Origin: DATKJS01 sp964551995
GTDB lineage: Bacteria > Acidobacteriota > Aminicenantia > Aminicenantales > Saccharicenantaceae
Reading direction: 5' to 3'
DNA length: 64,000 nt
Assembly: GCA_964551995.1 (NCBI GenBank)
Contig: CAZKFD010000011.1
Coordinates: 248,001 to 312,000 of the forward strand
Position numbers and translations under genes: made by a program. Positions 32,660 through 41,453 of this stretch are shown here, piece by piece (positions within the stretch are counted from its first letter, which is position 1; each line of letters starts with the position of its first letter). Below the pieces are notes generated by a model. It did not search any database. It was not told the origin of the DNA and saw only the letters and a program-made list of their open reading frames with translations.

Positions 32660-34797
32660 AGCCCCGGGATGTCGACGCCGCGCTCAAGGCGGCCCTCCAG
32701 TCTTTCTACGAAAGCTGGTCCGGAAAGAGGGCGACCTCGTTCGCGGGTTCGGATTTCGAGGCCCTTCGCGAGCGGCTGGCCAAGGTCAGGGACGCCGCGA
32801 TTGACGACCAGGAGGCCCTTCTCGCCCGTTTCGAAGAGGAGGCCCGACGCCACGGAAGCCAGGTCCTGAGGGCCGAGGACGGCGCCGAGGCCAACCGGAT
32901 CATCCTCGAGATCCTGGAGAGACACGGCGCGAAGACCGTCGTCAAATCCAAGTCGATGGTGAGCGAGGAGACGGGCCTCAACGCCGCCCTGGCCCGCCAC
33001 GGCGTCGCGGCCCGCGAGACGGACCTCGGTGAATGGATCGTCCAGCTGGCGGGCGAGGCCCCGACGCACATGGTCATGCCGGCCATCCATCTGACGCGCG
33101 CGGGAGTGGCCCGGATCTTCGCCGTCCGGCTCGGCCGCAAGGTCGTCGACGACATCCCGTCCCTCGTCCGCATCGCCCGTGAGGAACTGCGGCACGAGAT
33201 CCTCGCCGCCCCGGCCGGCCTGACCGGCGCGAACGCCCTAATTGCCGAGAGCGGCGCGGTCATGCTCGTCACCAATGAGGGCAACGGCCGCCTGGTTTCG
33301 AGCCTGCCTCCCGTTCATATCGTCCTCACGACCACGGAAAAGGTCCTTCCGAACACGGCGGACGCCCTGCTCCTCCTCAGGCTTCTGACGCGAAATGCCA
33401 CCGGCCAGCCCGTCACAAGCTACGTGTCGTTCATCGCCGGTCCCCACCGCGCCGCGCAATATATCGTCCTGCTCGACAACCACCGGAGCGAGCTCCGCAC
33501 CGACCCGAGGTTCCGGGAGGTCCTGCGGTGCATCAAGTGCTCGGCCTGCCTCAACGTCTGCCCGGTTTATCAGGTCGTCGGGGGCGGAGTCTTCTCCCAT
33601 GTTTATATGGGCGGGATCGGGAGCCTCCTCACGGCCTGGATCCACGGCCTTCGGGAGTCCGCGGACCTGGCCGGCCTGTGCCTGGGGTGCCACCGGTGCG
33701 AGGAGGTCTGCGCGACGAAGATCCCCATCGGAGGCCTGGTCGCCGCGCTCCGGGAGCGGCTCGTCCGGGAGACCGGAGGCCGACTCTGGAAGCGGATCGC
33801 CCTGGACGGCGTCCTGGCGCGTCCCGCCCTCCAGCGGGGCATATTCAGGGCGGGCCGGGCGGCGCGCCCCGCGATTCAAAAGGAGGGCTACGCCCGCGGT
33901 CTGCCGCTCTGGATGAAAAAATACGACCGGTTCCGGGCCCTGCCCGCTCCCGCGAAGAAGTCACTGACCCGGCTCTTTCACGAGGACGAGGCCGGCCGTC
34001 GACGGGACGCCGGCGGGGCCAAGGGCCCTCTCACGCTCTTCCCCGGGTGTCTCGTTCAGAATATCTATCCGGGGGTCGGACTGGCGGCGGGCCGGGTCCT
34101 GGCCCGGCTCGGCTACGAGGTCAGGCTCGGGCCGGGCGGATGTTGTGGATTCCCCGCGTGGAACGCCGGGCACACCGACGCGGCTCTCCGGGCGTTCCTA
34201 GCCGTCTTTCAGGTCCTCGAAGGGGAGGGGCCGATCATCACCCTTTGTCCGACCTGCACGACGATGCTGGCCCGTGTCGGCCCGGAGCTGGTGCGCGAAC
34301 GCCGGGACCGGAAACCGGGCGGACGGCGGGCCGCCGTCCCCGAGGTAGAGGAGCTGGAGAGGTGCGCCGGCCGGGTCGCGGCCTTCAGTCAATTCCTTGC
34401 CTGTCACGAGAAAGGCGCCCTCGAACGCCTTCTTCCCGGCTCCGGGACGGCAGAGTCGATCGCATATCATGATTCGTGCCACCACAAATACGTCCTCGGC
34501 GCGTCGGGCGCGTCGCGCGAGATTCTGAAGATGGCCTCGGGCGCCGAGCCTGCGGAACTCCCGGGGGCCGCCTCCTGCTGTGGCTTTGCCGGCGTCTTCT
34601 CCATCGATCATGCCGAGGTCTCCGAAGCCCTGCTCGCGGACAGGCTGGCCGCCGTGTCAGCCGCCGGCGCCGACGTCGTGGCCCTCGATTGCCCGGGTTG
34701 CCTGCTCCAGATCCGGGGCGGCTGCGCCCGCCGCGGCCTGAAGGTCGAAGTCCGGCACACGGCCGAAATCCTTGACGAACGCCTCCGCGACCGGTAG
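32656..34797 (+). CDS. LutB-LutA fusion: Fe-S L-lactate/2-hydroxyacid oxidation protein
   Basis: The 713-residue product fuses two normally separate Lut subunits. Residues about 50-290 are a LUD domain (NALIAESGAVMLVTNEGNGR). Two 4Fe-4S motifs follow at about 295 (CIKCSACLNVCPVY) and 340 (CLGCHRCEEVCATKIP), completing LutB. The C-terminal part from about 455 is LutA-like with two CCG domains: LFPGCLVQNIYPGVG with GGCCGFPAWNAGH, and AYHDSCHHKY with ASCCGFAGVFSIDH. LutABC oxidises L-lactate to pyruvate. Together with LutC upstream the complex is complete in two polypeptides. The electron acceptor is not evident. Confidence 0.9.
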   Translation: MKPRDVDAALKAALQSFYESWSGKRATSFAGSDFEALRERLAKVRDAAIDDQEALLARFEEEARRHGSQVLRAEDGAEANRIILEILERHGAKTVVKSKSMVSEETGLNAALARHGVAARETDLGEWIVQLAGEAPTHMVMPAIHLTRAGVARIFAVRLGRKVVDDIPSLVRIAREELRHEILAAPAGLTGANALIAESGAVMLVTNEGNGRLVSSLPPVHIVLTTTEKVLPNTADALLLLRLLTRNATGQPVTSYVSFIAGPHRAAQYIVLLDNHRSELRTDPRFREVLRCIKCSACLNVCPVYQVVGGGVFSHVYMGGIGSLLTAWIHGLRESADLAGLCLGCHRCEEVCATKIPIGGLVAALRERLVRETGGRLWKRIALDGVLARPALQRGIFRAGRAARPAIQKEGYARGLPLWMKKYDRFRALPAPAKKSLTRLFHEDEAGRRRDAGGAKGPLTLFPGCLVQNIYPGVGLAAGRVLARLGYEVRLGPGGCCGFPAWNAGHTDAALRAFLAVFQVLEGEGPIITLCPTCTTMLARVGPELVRERRDRKPGGRRAAVPEVEELERCAGRVAAFSQFLACHEKGALERLLPGSGTAESIAYHDSCHHKYVLGASGASREILKMASGAEPAELPGAASCCGFAGVFSIDHAEVSEALLADRLAAVSAAGADVVALDCPGCLLQIRGGCARRGLKVEVRHTAEILDERLRDR

Positions 34798-34916
34798 CCC
34801 CCCCGCCCCCCCTTTAGGGGTGAATCTTTACCCCCGAAAATCACCCCCAAAGAGCATTGATCGGGGCTCCGTCTCCTGTAATCTGGAGATGGAATTCTTG
34901 GAGCGATCCTGATCCG

Positions 34917-36545
34917 ATGAGTCGAAGCGCCCTGCTGAATCTGAGCCCCGCGGCCGACCTCGAAACCTCTCAATCGAAGGGCGGAGCGCTGGGGTTCGTG
35001 TCCCGGTTGGGACCCAAGAGGATCCGGACGAAGATCTTTCTTCTCGTAACTTTCCTCATCGTTGCCGTTTCGGCCTTTTTCGTGACCTATTTCCCACAGC
35101 GGCTGGAGCAGCGGCTGTCCCAGGACATCGTCAAAACGATCAACACGGCCAAGACGGTCTCGGCGCTGGGACTGGAAACGGAGATCCGGACGAACGACCG
35201 AGCGGCCATCGAACGAATCCTCAAGGCCGGTTGCGAGCAGACGGATGAGATCTCGTACGCCGTTCTCGAGGACGACTCCGGGCTGATCCTGGCCTCGGTA
35301 AACCGGGACGACGCCGAAAAGGCGCTCTACCGGGAAACGGACGACATCGAGCGCCCGCTCCGCCAGGAGGGTCTGATCCGGACGAAAACGCCGATCGTCG
35401 GCAACGAGCGCACGCTGGCCAATCTCTACCTGGGCTTCTCCTTCCGCGATCTGATCCGGGAAACGGCTCGTGAGAAGGGCGTGGTCACGGCCGTCTGCCT
35501 GGCCGTCCTCTGTCTCAGCGGCCTCGTCGTCTTCTTCCTCAGCGGCATGATCACCCGCCCCCTGGCCCAGGTGACGCGCACGGCGGAACGGATCGCCAAA
35601 GGCGATATGACGCAGCGCGCCAAAGTCTATACACGGGACGAGGCCGGGCTCCTGGCACGGACCTTCAATGCGATGATGGACGGCATGGAGAAGGCCTACC
35701 GGGAAATGGAAGGCATCAACCGTTCCCTGGAAGAGATGATGCGGAACCGGTCCATGGAGCTCGAAAAGGAGATTGTCGAGCGCCGACGGGTGGAAAAGGA
35801 GCTGCGGCTGGCCAAGGAGGAGCTCGAGAACAAGGTCGAGAAGCGGACCGAGCAGCTCTCCAAGGTCAACGAGGAGCTCAGCGGGCGGGTCCTGGAGACG
35901 CGCCGGGCGGAGGACCAGCTCCAGTTCACTCTCGAGAGGCTGGAGAAGGCCCTGGAGGGGACGGTGCGGGCCATGTCCCTGACGATCGAGATGCGGGACC
36001 TCTACACCGCCGGTCACCAGCGCCGCGTGTCCGGCCTAGCCGTGGCCATCGCCGAGGAACTGCATCTCCCTGCCGAGAAGATTGAGGGGCTCCGCCTCGC
36101 GGGCATCATCCACGACATCGGCAAGATCGCCATGCCAGCGGAGATCCTGACGAAGCCCACCCGCCTGACCAAGACCGAATTCCAACTCGTCAAGGACCAC
36201 CCGAGGATCGGCTACGACATCCTGAAGTCCATTCAGTTCCCCTGGCCCGTGGCTCATATCATCCTCCAGCATCACGAGCGCATGGACGGCTCGGGCTATC
36301 CGGACGGGCTCCTCGGAGACGCCATCCTGCTCGAAGCTCGGATCCTGGCTGTAGCCGATGTCGTCGAAGCTCTATCTTCGCACCGCCCATACCGCCCCGC
36401 GCTGGGGATGGAAAAGGCCCTGGAGGAGATCCGGCGCGGCCGCGGGATCCGCTACGACATGCGGGTCGTCGACGCCTGCATCAGGCTTTTCAAGGACCAT
36501 CGCTACAGCTTTAAACAGGACAACACCGGCGCCGTCTTCTCATGA
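34917..36545 (+). CDS. HAMP and HD-GYP domain protein, probable c-di-GMP phosphodiesterase
   Basis: The 542-residue protein has a membrane helix near 40-60 (IFLLVTFLIVAVSAFFVTYF), a periplasmic sensor of about 120 residues and a second helix near 185-205. A HAMP linker (PLAQVTRTAERIAKGD), a long coiled coil (about 260-340) and a C-terminal HD-GYP domain follow. The catalytic text is IIHDIGKIAMP, RIGYDILKSI and HHERMDGSGYPDGL, so the metal-binding and GYP residues are retained and c-di-GMP hydrolysis is expected. Output on pilus function is plausible. The start at 34917 is the first ATG giving a normal N-terminus; the ribosome site is weak. Confidence 0.9.
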   Translation: MSRSALLNLSPAADLETSQSKGGALGFVSRLGPKRIRTKIFLLVTFLIVAVSAFFVTYFPQRLEQRLSQDIVKTINTAKTVSALGLETEIRTNDRAAIERILKAGCEQTDEISYAVLEDDSGLILASVNRDDAEKALYRETDDIERPLRQEGLIRTKTPIVGNERTLANLYLGFSFRDLIRETAREKGVVTAVCLAVLCLSGLVVFFLSGMITRPLAQVTRTAERIAKGDMTQRAKVYTRDEAGLLARTFNAMMDGMEKAYREMEGINRSLEEMMRNRSMELEKEIVERRRVEKELRLAKEELENKVEKRTEQLSKVNEELSGRVLETRRAEDQLQFTLERLEKALEGTVRAMSLTIEMRDLYTAGHQRRVSGLAVAIAEELHLPAEKIEGLRLAGIIHDIGKIAMPAEILTKPTRLTKTEFQLVKDHPRIGYDILKSIQFPWPVAHIILQHHERMDGSGYPDGLLGDAILLEARILAVADVVEALSSHRPYRPALGMEKALEEIRRGRGIRYDMRVVDACIRLFKDHRYSFKQDNTGAVFS

Positions 36546-36566
36546 TGCGGCCCGCCTCGCCCTTCG

Positions 36567-36595
36567 TTGACTTGGGGGGAGGATTCCGATAAAAT
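36567..36595 (+). promoter_or_regulatory. Predicted promoter of the tRNA-tilS transcription unit
   Basis: TTGACT at 36567-36572 is followed after 17 bp by TAAAAT at 36590-36595. The start would be near 36602, leaving about 6 bases of 5' leader before the tRNA. Confidence 0.65.
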
Positions 36596-36607
36596 CCCCT
36601 TCACGCT

Positions 36608-36681
36608 GCCGGCGTAGCTCAGTCGGTCAGAGCATGCGGCTCATATCCGCAGTGTCGGGGGTTCAAATCCCTCCGCCGGCA
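36608..36681 (+). tRNA. tRNA with CAT anticodon (elongator Met, or Ile2 if modified by TilS)
   Basis: The 74-base cloverleaf has a perfect 7-bp acceptor stem (GCCGGCG with CGCCGGC), discriminator A at 36681, a D arm GCTC...GAGC, and an anticodon arm TGCGG-CTCATAT-CCGCA whose loop gives anticodon CAT. The T arm has TTCAAAT. No CCA is encoded. The perfect 1:72 pair excludes initiator tRNA. CAT can be elongator Met or the precursor of Ile2; the acceptor bases G4-G5 are unlike the C4-C5 of E. coli Ile2, which favours Met, but the next gene is the Ile2-modifying enzyme. Confidence 0.95.
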
Positions 36682-36694
36682 TTATTGTGCCTCC

Positions 36695-38116
36695 ATGACC
36701 ATGAACGCTGCGCGCCGGGTGGAGCGGATCTTCGAGGCCGGTGTTCTTAAGTCCGGAATGATCGTCCCGGGAGACCGCGTCCTTGCGGCCTGCTCCGGCG
36801 GGGCGGATTCGGTGGCCCTCGTCAGCCTCCTCCTGAAGCTCCGGGAGAAGATGGCTCTTGAGATCGCCGTCGGCCATTTCAACCACCGCCTTCGGGCGGG
36901 CGCCGAGGCGGACGAAGCGTTCGTCCGCGACCTCGCCCGGGCATGGGGCCTCGCGTTCTTCGCCGGGGTGAAAGACGTCCGTTCCGAAGCCCGGGCGGGG
37001 AAGCTCAACCTCGAAGAAACGGCCCGGGGCCTCCGCTATGAGTTCCTGCGAAGCGCGGCCGGCGCATGGGGCGCGACCCGGATCGCCACCGGCCACACCA
37101 TGAACGACCAGGCCGAGACGTTCCTCATGAGGCTCCTGCGGGGTTCCGGCCTTTCCGGTCTCGCGGGCATCGAGCCCGTCTCCGCCGCGGGCCAGGTCCC
37201 CGTCGTCCGGCCGCTCCTCGGAGTTCTCCGGCAGGATGTCGAGGCCTACCTCCGGGCCGAAGGGCTCGCTTTCCGCGAGGACGAGTCGAATGCGGACCGG
37301 AAGCTCCTCCGCAACCGCATCCGCCTCGGTCTCCTTCCCCAGATGGCGAGCGAGTACGCGCCGCGGATCGTCGAACATCTCGCTCGACTGTCCGCGATCA
37401 TCCGGGAAGAGGACGAGCTCCTTGCTGCTTTCATCCGCGAGCTGGCGGACGAGTTCATCGCCGGCGCGGGCGAGAAGACGACCCTCGACGTCCGCACCCT
37501 CTCGTTCCTTCCCCCGGCGCTCGCGAGGCGGGTGGCGCGCGAGTTCCTCCGGCGCCTCAAAGGTGATCTGCGGGCGATTTCCTTCGAGGACGTCGAATCC
37601 CTTCTCGGCCTCCGGGACGGCCGGGAGAAAACGGTCAAGAAGGGCCTCCGCCTGCGCCGGGAAAACGGCCGGCTCTTCCTGTTGAAGGGCCGGAAACGGA
37701 CCTCCCGGGCTTTCGAAGTGACATGGGACGGCCGCGGAGACGTGACGGCGGCGGGGTCGAGGTTTAGCGGCCGTGTGATCGCGGCTGGGGAGGGCGTGCC
37801 GCTGCGAGGCGACGACCGGAAGAGGGCCCTTTTCGACCTGGCAACGCTCAGTTTCCCGATCGTAGTCCGCAGCCGGAGACCCGGAGACCTCTACCGTCCG
37901 CTGGGCGCTCCGGGCCGGAAGAAGCTCAAGGAGATCCTGCGGGCCAAGGGCATCCCCCGCGGGGCCAGAGACCGCCTGCCGGTTTTCATCTCCCGGAGCC
38001 GGATCATCTGGGTGCCGGGGCTTCCGGTGGCCGAGGACTTCAAAGTCGAAGCCTCGACGCAAACCCTCTTCCTGATCGAGAGGAAAACGCGGGGCCGCCG
38101 GACTCACCGCCGGTAG
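36695..38116 (+). CDS. tilS: tRNA(Ile)-lysidine synthetase
   Basis: The 473-residue enzyme attaches lysine to C34 of tRNA-Ile2, changing CAT decoding from AUG to AUA. The PP-loop ATP motif ACSGGADSVAL is at about 30-40, GHFNHRLRAGAEADEAFV and TGHTMNDQAETFLMRLLRG follow, and the C-terminal TilS substrate-binding domain includes RSRRPGDLYRPLG and PVFISRSRIIWVPGL. It starts only 13 bases after the tRNA end, with no ribosome site because the tRNA occupies the leader. Its end overlaps the convergent prepilin peptidase gene by 13 bases. Confidence 0.93.
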   Translation: MTMNAARRVERIFEAGVLKSGMIVPGDRVLAACSGGADSVALVSLLLKLREKMALEIAVGHFNHRLRAGAEADEAFVRDLARAWGLAFFAGVKDVRSEARAGKLNLEETARGLRYEFLRSAAGAWGATRIATGHTMNDQAETFLMRLLRGSGLSGLAGIEPVSAAGQVPVVRPLLGVLRQDVEAYLRAEGLAFREDESNADRKLLRNRIRLGLLPQMASEYAPRIVEHLARLSAIIREEDELLAAFIRELADEFIAGAGEKTTLDVRTLSFLPPALARRVAREFLRRLKGDLRAISFEDVESLLGLRDGREKTVKKGLRLRRENGRLFLLKGRKRTSRAFEVTWDGRGDVTAAGSRFSGRVIAAGEGVPLRGDDRKRALFDLATLSFPIVVRSRRPGDLYRPLGAPGRKKLKEILRAKGIPRGARDRLPVFISRSRIIWVPGLPVAEDFKVEASTQTLFLIERKTRGRRTHRR

Positions 38117-38883
38117 AGGCTGAGGTAGGCTGCGATGATCTTCTGACCCCAGAGGGCCGCAACGAAGGCCGCCGGAGCCAGAAACGTTCCGAACGGCAGG
38201 GCGAACTGGAGGTCCTTTTTCCGGCGGGCCATGAGGAAGACTCCGACAAGCGCGCCCACGAACGAGGCCAGGATCAGGGTCAGGAAGGTCCGCTGCCAGC
38301 CGAGGTAGGCGCCGACCATCAGGAGCATCGTCACGTCCCCCATGCCGAGGCCTTCCTTTTTCCTGATCAGCCGGTAGGCGCCGTAGACGAGGAGCAGGAA
38401 GCCGGCGCCGCTTGCGGCTCCGATGAGGGCGCTGCGGAGGCTCATGTCGCCGCGGAAGACAGCGTAGACGAGGGCCAGGACGAGGCCCGGCAGAGTGATC
38501 TCGTCGGGGAGGATCTGGTGAAAGTAATCGATGAAGCCGAGCGTGATGAGGGCGCTTGAGAACAGACTGCCGGCGAAGAATTCCAGGCTTAGGGCGTGGC
38601 CCGACCTGATGAAGACGAGGACGAGGGCCAGGGCCGTCAGGGCCTCCACGACAGGATATACGGGAGAGATCCTGCGTCCACAGCGCCGGCACTTTCCCCC
38701 CAGGAGAATATAGGACAGCACGGGGATGTTGTCGTAGGGCTTGATCCGCGCCCCGCATCCCGGGCAGCAGGACGGGGGACGGACGAGGCTCATCTCCCGA
38801 GGCAGCCGATAGATGACGACATTCAGGAAGCTCCCCCAGACGAGCCCGAAGACGGCTATCCAAACTAAAGTCAACGTTTCCAT
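38104..38883 (-). CDS. pilD: Prepilin leader peptidase/N-methyltransferase
   Basis: The 259-residue membrane enzyme cleaves and N-methylates type IV pilins and pseudopilins. It has the N-terminal region GSFLNVVIYRLPRE, the two zinc CxxC pairs (CPGCGARIKPYDNIPVLSY and CRRCGRRISPVYP) and the aspartyl protease motifs FIDYFHQILPDEIT and GLGMGDVTM. About seven membrane helices are visible. The ATG at 38883 overlaps the end of the TPR gene upstream; the open frame is longer but the extra N-terminus is not membrane-like. It serves the pilus operon at 19.7-28 kb. Confidence 0.95.
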   Translation of the reverse strand: METLTLVWIAVFGLVWGSFLNVVIYRLPREMSLVRPPSCCPGCGARIKPYDNIPVLSYILLGGKCRRCGRRISPVYPVVEALTALALVLVFIRSGHALSLEFFAGSLFSSALITLGFIDYFHQILPDEITLPGLVLALVYAVFRGDMSLRSALIGAASGAGFLLLVYGAYRLIRKKEGLGMGDVTMLLMVGAYLGWQRTFLTLILASFVGALVGVFLMARRKKDLQFALPFGTFLAPAAFVAALWGQKIIAAYLSLYRR

Positions 38884-39737
38884 GGGCTGGTGGCGGCCCT
38901 TACGGCTCCGGTCTGGGGATCGTAGACATAGTCCTGGCCGTCCAGGTCCTTGGCCAGACTGGCCAGGATATGGGCGCGGACGAGGTCGGCGAGCTCCGAA
39001 GGCAGCCGACCGGTGAGGTCCCGGTATCTTCCGATGGCCTCCTTGAGGCGGCCCGTGTCGATGGCGCTCTTCACCTGGTAGAGGTGGTTCGAGGCGATCT
39101 TCCTGACCTGCTCGTCGGGAGCCGTCTTGTAAATGTCGAGCCAAGTCTGCCAGGCCGTCTCGAGGTCCCCTTTCCGGTAGAGAGCATTGGCGTAGAGCCT
39201 GCGCGTGAAATCGGGCGCCCCGGGCAGGTCCATGCATTCCTTGAAGTATTCTTGCGCCAGGTCGAAGTCCTTGAGGTTCATCATGGCGATGTGGCCGGCA
39301 TCGAAGGGGAGAAGCCACTCCTTGGGGTTCTTGGCGATGCCGTTGTTGAGGATCTTCAAGGCGAGGCGGCTGTCCCCGGCCTCGACCGAGGCGATGAGAG
39401 AGCCGGTCTCGTAGGGATCGATGAAGGCCGGGTCGAGGTCGCTGATAATGGCGAAGATGTGGTCCAGATGGGTAAAGCGGTCGTCGATCGTCGGCGTGCT
39501 GTAGTACTGAATGGACCAGATGTAGATGAGGTCGGCGGCGAGGGACGAATAGCCGAACGTGGCGTATTTGAGGAACTTCCCGGACGGGATAAAGATGATG
39601 GACGAGCCCGGGACCTTCTTTCGGACGATCGTATCGGTCTTGAGCTTGAGAGCCATGAAGGCCGCGCAGGTCCCGAGGAGCACGGCGAGGAGGGCCAGCG
39701 TCGCCGAGCCCCTGGCCGCCGCGGATCTTCCGTTCAT
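38871..39737 (-). CDS. Membrane-anchored TPR protein with pseudopilin-like C-terminus
   Basis: The 288-residue protein has an N-terminal hydrophobic helix (TLALLAVLLGTCAAFMAL), a conserved-looking juxtamembrane part (YSSLAADLIYIWSIQYYS) and helical TPR-like repeats at about 95-200 (KEWLLPFDAGHIAMMNLKDF, YFKECMDLPGAPDF). The C-terminal 60 residues read GRYRDLTGRLPSELADLV and YVYDPQTGAVR, which resembles the end of type II secretion major pseudopilins. It overlaps pilD by 13 bases, so a role in pilus or secretion assembly is possible. The family is not known to me. Confidence 0.65.
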   Translation of the reverse strand: MNGRSAAARGSATLALLAVLLGTCAAFMALKLKTDTIVRKKVPGSSIIFIPSGKFLKYATFGYSSLAADLIYIWSIQYYSTPTIDDRFTHLDHIFAIISDLDPAFIDPYETGSLIASVEAGDSRLALKILNNGIAKNPKEWLLPFDAGHIAMMNLKDFDLAQEYFKECMDLPGAPDFTRRLYANALYRKGDLETAWQTWLDIYKTAPDEQVRKIASNHLYQVKSAIDTGRLKEAIGRYRDLTGRLPSELADLVRAHILASLAKDLDGQDYVYDPQTGAVRAATSPWKR

Positions 39738-39762
39738 GCGCGTCGCCCGGCCTCCCCGCCGA

Positions 39763-40527
39763 TCAGATGAAGTCCCGGCGCCTGAAGACGAGGATCGCCA
39801 GGGCCAGAATGAAGGCCGTGTAGCAGACGCCGTAGAGGATGGAATACAAGAAAATGCTTGACGGGATGGGCAGGCCGTGGACCGCCTCCGTACGGAAATT
39901 GAAGTTTTCGAGGTCCGGCAGGAACACGTAGAGGAACCGGGCCGCGGCCTTTCCGGCCCCAGCGTGCATCTTCTTGATAAGGAGATTGAGGCCCCAGGAG
40001 ATATGGCCTATGAGATAGAACGCCAGGGAGAAGATCGAGCTTAGGATCGGCGTCGAAAAGGAGGAGAAGAGGATGGCGACGGCGGTGATGAGGACGAGTT
40101 CGAGGAAGACGTAGGCAATGGCGACTAGCAACGGCCATTCGATCCGGGAGGTGTGAAGGTAGACGACGGCGAGGAAGATCAGACCCATGCCGACGGTCAT
40201 GACGAAGAGCGTCAGGACGAGCCCGAGGAACTTACCCAGGATGAACTCCGCCCGGCGCAGCGGCTTGGAGAGGAGGGTGAGGATCGTCTTCTTGTCGATC
40301 TCCTTGTAGACGAGGCTCGTCCCGATCAGGACGGCCATCAGGACGCCGAAGATCGAGATCGAGGCCAGCCCCACGTCCTTGATGATCTTGACCCGGTCGC
40401 CCACCGTCAGGATGGCCAGGATCCGCGTGGCGCTGATGCTCACGGCGGCGAAGAAGAAGAGGAGGTAAAGGATGCGGTCGCGCTTGGCCTCCTTGAACGT
40501 GATCCCGGCGATGGCCCAGATCTTCAT
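39763..40527 (-). CDS. ABC-2 type transporter permease
   Basis: The 254-residue protein has six hydrophobic segments and the ABC-2 signature layout: ITFKEAKRDRILYLLFFFA at the start, then LVYKEIDKKTILTLLSKPL-type text followed by RAEFILGKFLG. It overlaps the ATPase gene by 4 bases and forms an exporter with it. The substrate cannot be inferred; downstream genes for a TPR protein and prepilin peptidase are 25 bp away in the same direction. Confidence 0.85.
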   Translation of the reverse strand: MKIWAIAGITFKEAKRDRILYLLFFFAAVSISATRILAILTVGDRVKIIKDVGLASISIFGVLMAVLIGTSLVYKEIDKKTILTLLSKPLRRAEFILGKFLGLVLTLFVMTVGMGLIFLAVVYLHTSRIEWPLLVAIAYVFLELVLITAVAILFSSFSTPILSSIFSLAFYLIGHISWGLNLLIKKMHAGAGKAAARFLYVFLPDLENFNFRTEAVHGLPIPSSIFLYSILYGVCYTAFILALAILVFRRRDFI

Positions 40528-41441
40528 CGTCCGGTCACCGTTTCGACGAAGATGTCCTCGAGGGTCTCGGTCCGCGGGCTGAGGGACACGACCCGTCCGT
40601 TCTTCTCCCTGACCAGGGACAGGACGGCATCCACCCGGCGCTCCTCGACGATCTTGAGGAGGACCCTGTCGCCCTGGACGGAGAGGCTTTCCCCGAGCCC
40701 CCGAAAGGCGTCCGGGGGCACGCCCGCCACCGTCATCTCGGTGAAGAGAACCTTCTCGGAGACGAGATCCTGGAGCGCGCCCTGCTTCACGACCCGGCCG
40801 CCGACGATGATCGCGACATGATCGCAGATCATCTCGATGTCCTGGAGGATGTGGGAGGTGAAGAGGACCGTCTTTCCCTCCTGCTTGAAGCGGACGATGA
40901 TGTCCCGGATCTCCTTGCGGCCCAGCGGGTCCATGCCGCCGAGGGGCTCGTCCAGGACGACGAGCTTCGGGTCGTTGATGAGGGCCTGGGCCAGGCCGGC
41001 CCGCTGGAGCATGCCCCGGGAGAATTTCCGCAGGGGGAGGCCGGCCGCCCGTTCGAGCCCGACGAGCTTCAGTAGCCGGTCGATGCGCCCGTCCTTTTCC
41101 CGGCGGCCGAGGCCGAAGAGGTCGGCCGTAAACGCGAGAAACTCGCTCGCGGTGAGGTAGTCGTAGAAATAGGGGTTTTCAGGCAGGAAGCCCAGGCTCT
41201 GGCGGGCCCGGGCGGAGAGGTGGGGATGGCCGAAAATCTCGATCGACCCGGCGTCGGGGAAGACCAGGCCGAGGAGGCACTTGATCGTCGTCGTCTTGCC
41301 GGCGCCGTTCGGGCCGAGATAGCCAAAGACCTCGCCCTCGCTGACGGAAAAGGTGATGCCCTTGAGGATCTCCGTGGTCTTGGGGATGAAGCCGAGGCGG
41401 AACGATTTCCTGAGGCTTTCGATGCGGATCGCGTCGGCCAT
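40524..41441 (-). CDS. ABC transporter ATP-binding protein
   Basis: The 305-residue ATPase has Walker A GPNGAGKTTT, Q loop FLPENPYFYDYLT, signature RKFSRGMLQRAGLA, Walker B LVVLDEPLGGMDPLG and the H loop FTSHILQDIEM. It is of the CcmA/ABC-2 exporter class with an extra C-terminal 80-residue domain. It starts a gene pair with the permease, overlapping by 4 bases, behind its own promoter. Confidence 0.93.
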   Translation of the reverse strand: MADAIRIESLRKSFRLGFIPKTTEILKGITFSVSEGEVFGYLGPNGAGKTTTIKCLLGLVFPDAGSIEIFGHPHLSARARQSLGFLPENPYFYDYLTASEFLAFTADLFGLGRREKDGRIDRLLKLVGLERAAGLPLRKFSRGMLQRAGLAQALINDPKLVVLDEPLGGMDPLGRKEIRDIIVRFKQEGKTVLFTSHILQDIEMICDHVAIIVGGRVVKQGALQDLVSEKVLFTEMTVAGVPPDAFRGLGESLSVQGDRVLLKIVEERRVDAVLSLVREKNGRVVSLSPRTETLEDIFVETVTGR

Positions 41442-41453
41442 GAGTCCTTATTC

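Noticed and set aside
36608..36681. Initiator tRNA-fMet
   Set aside because: The first acceptor pair is a perfect G-C, while bacterial initiators have a 1:72 mismatch.
36641..38863. A 740-codon minus-strand frame spanning the tRNA, tilS and part of pilD
   Set aside because: It is antisense to tilS, and the pilD-strand part is in another frame than the real prepilin peptidase.
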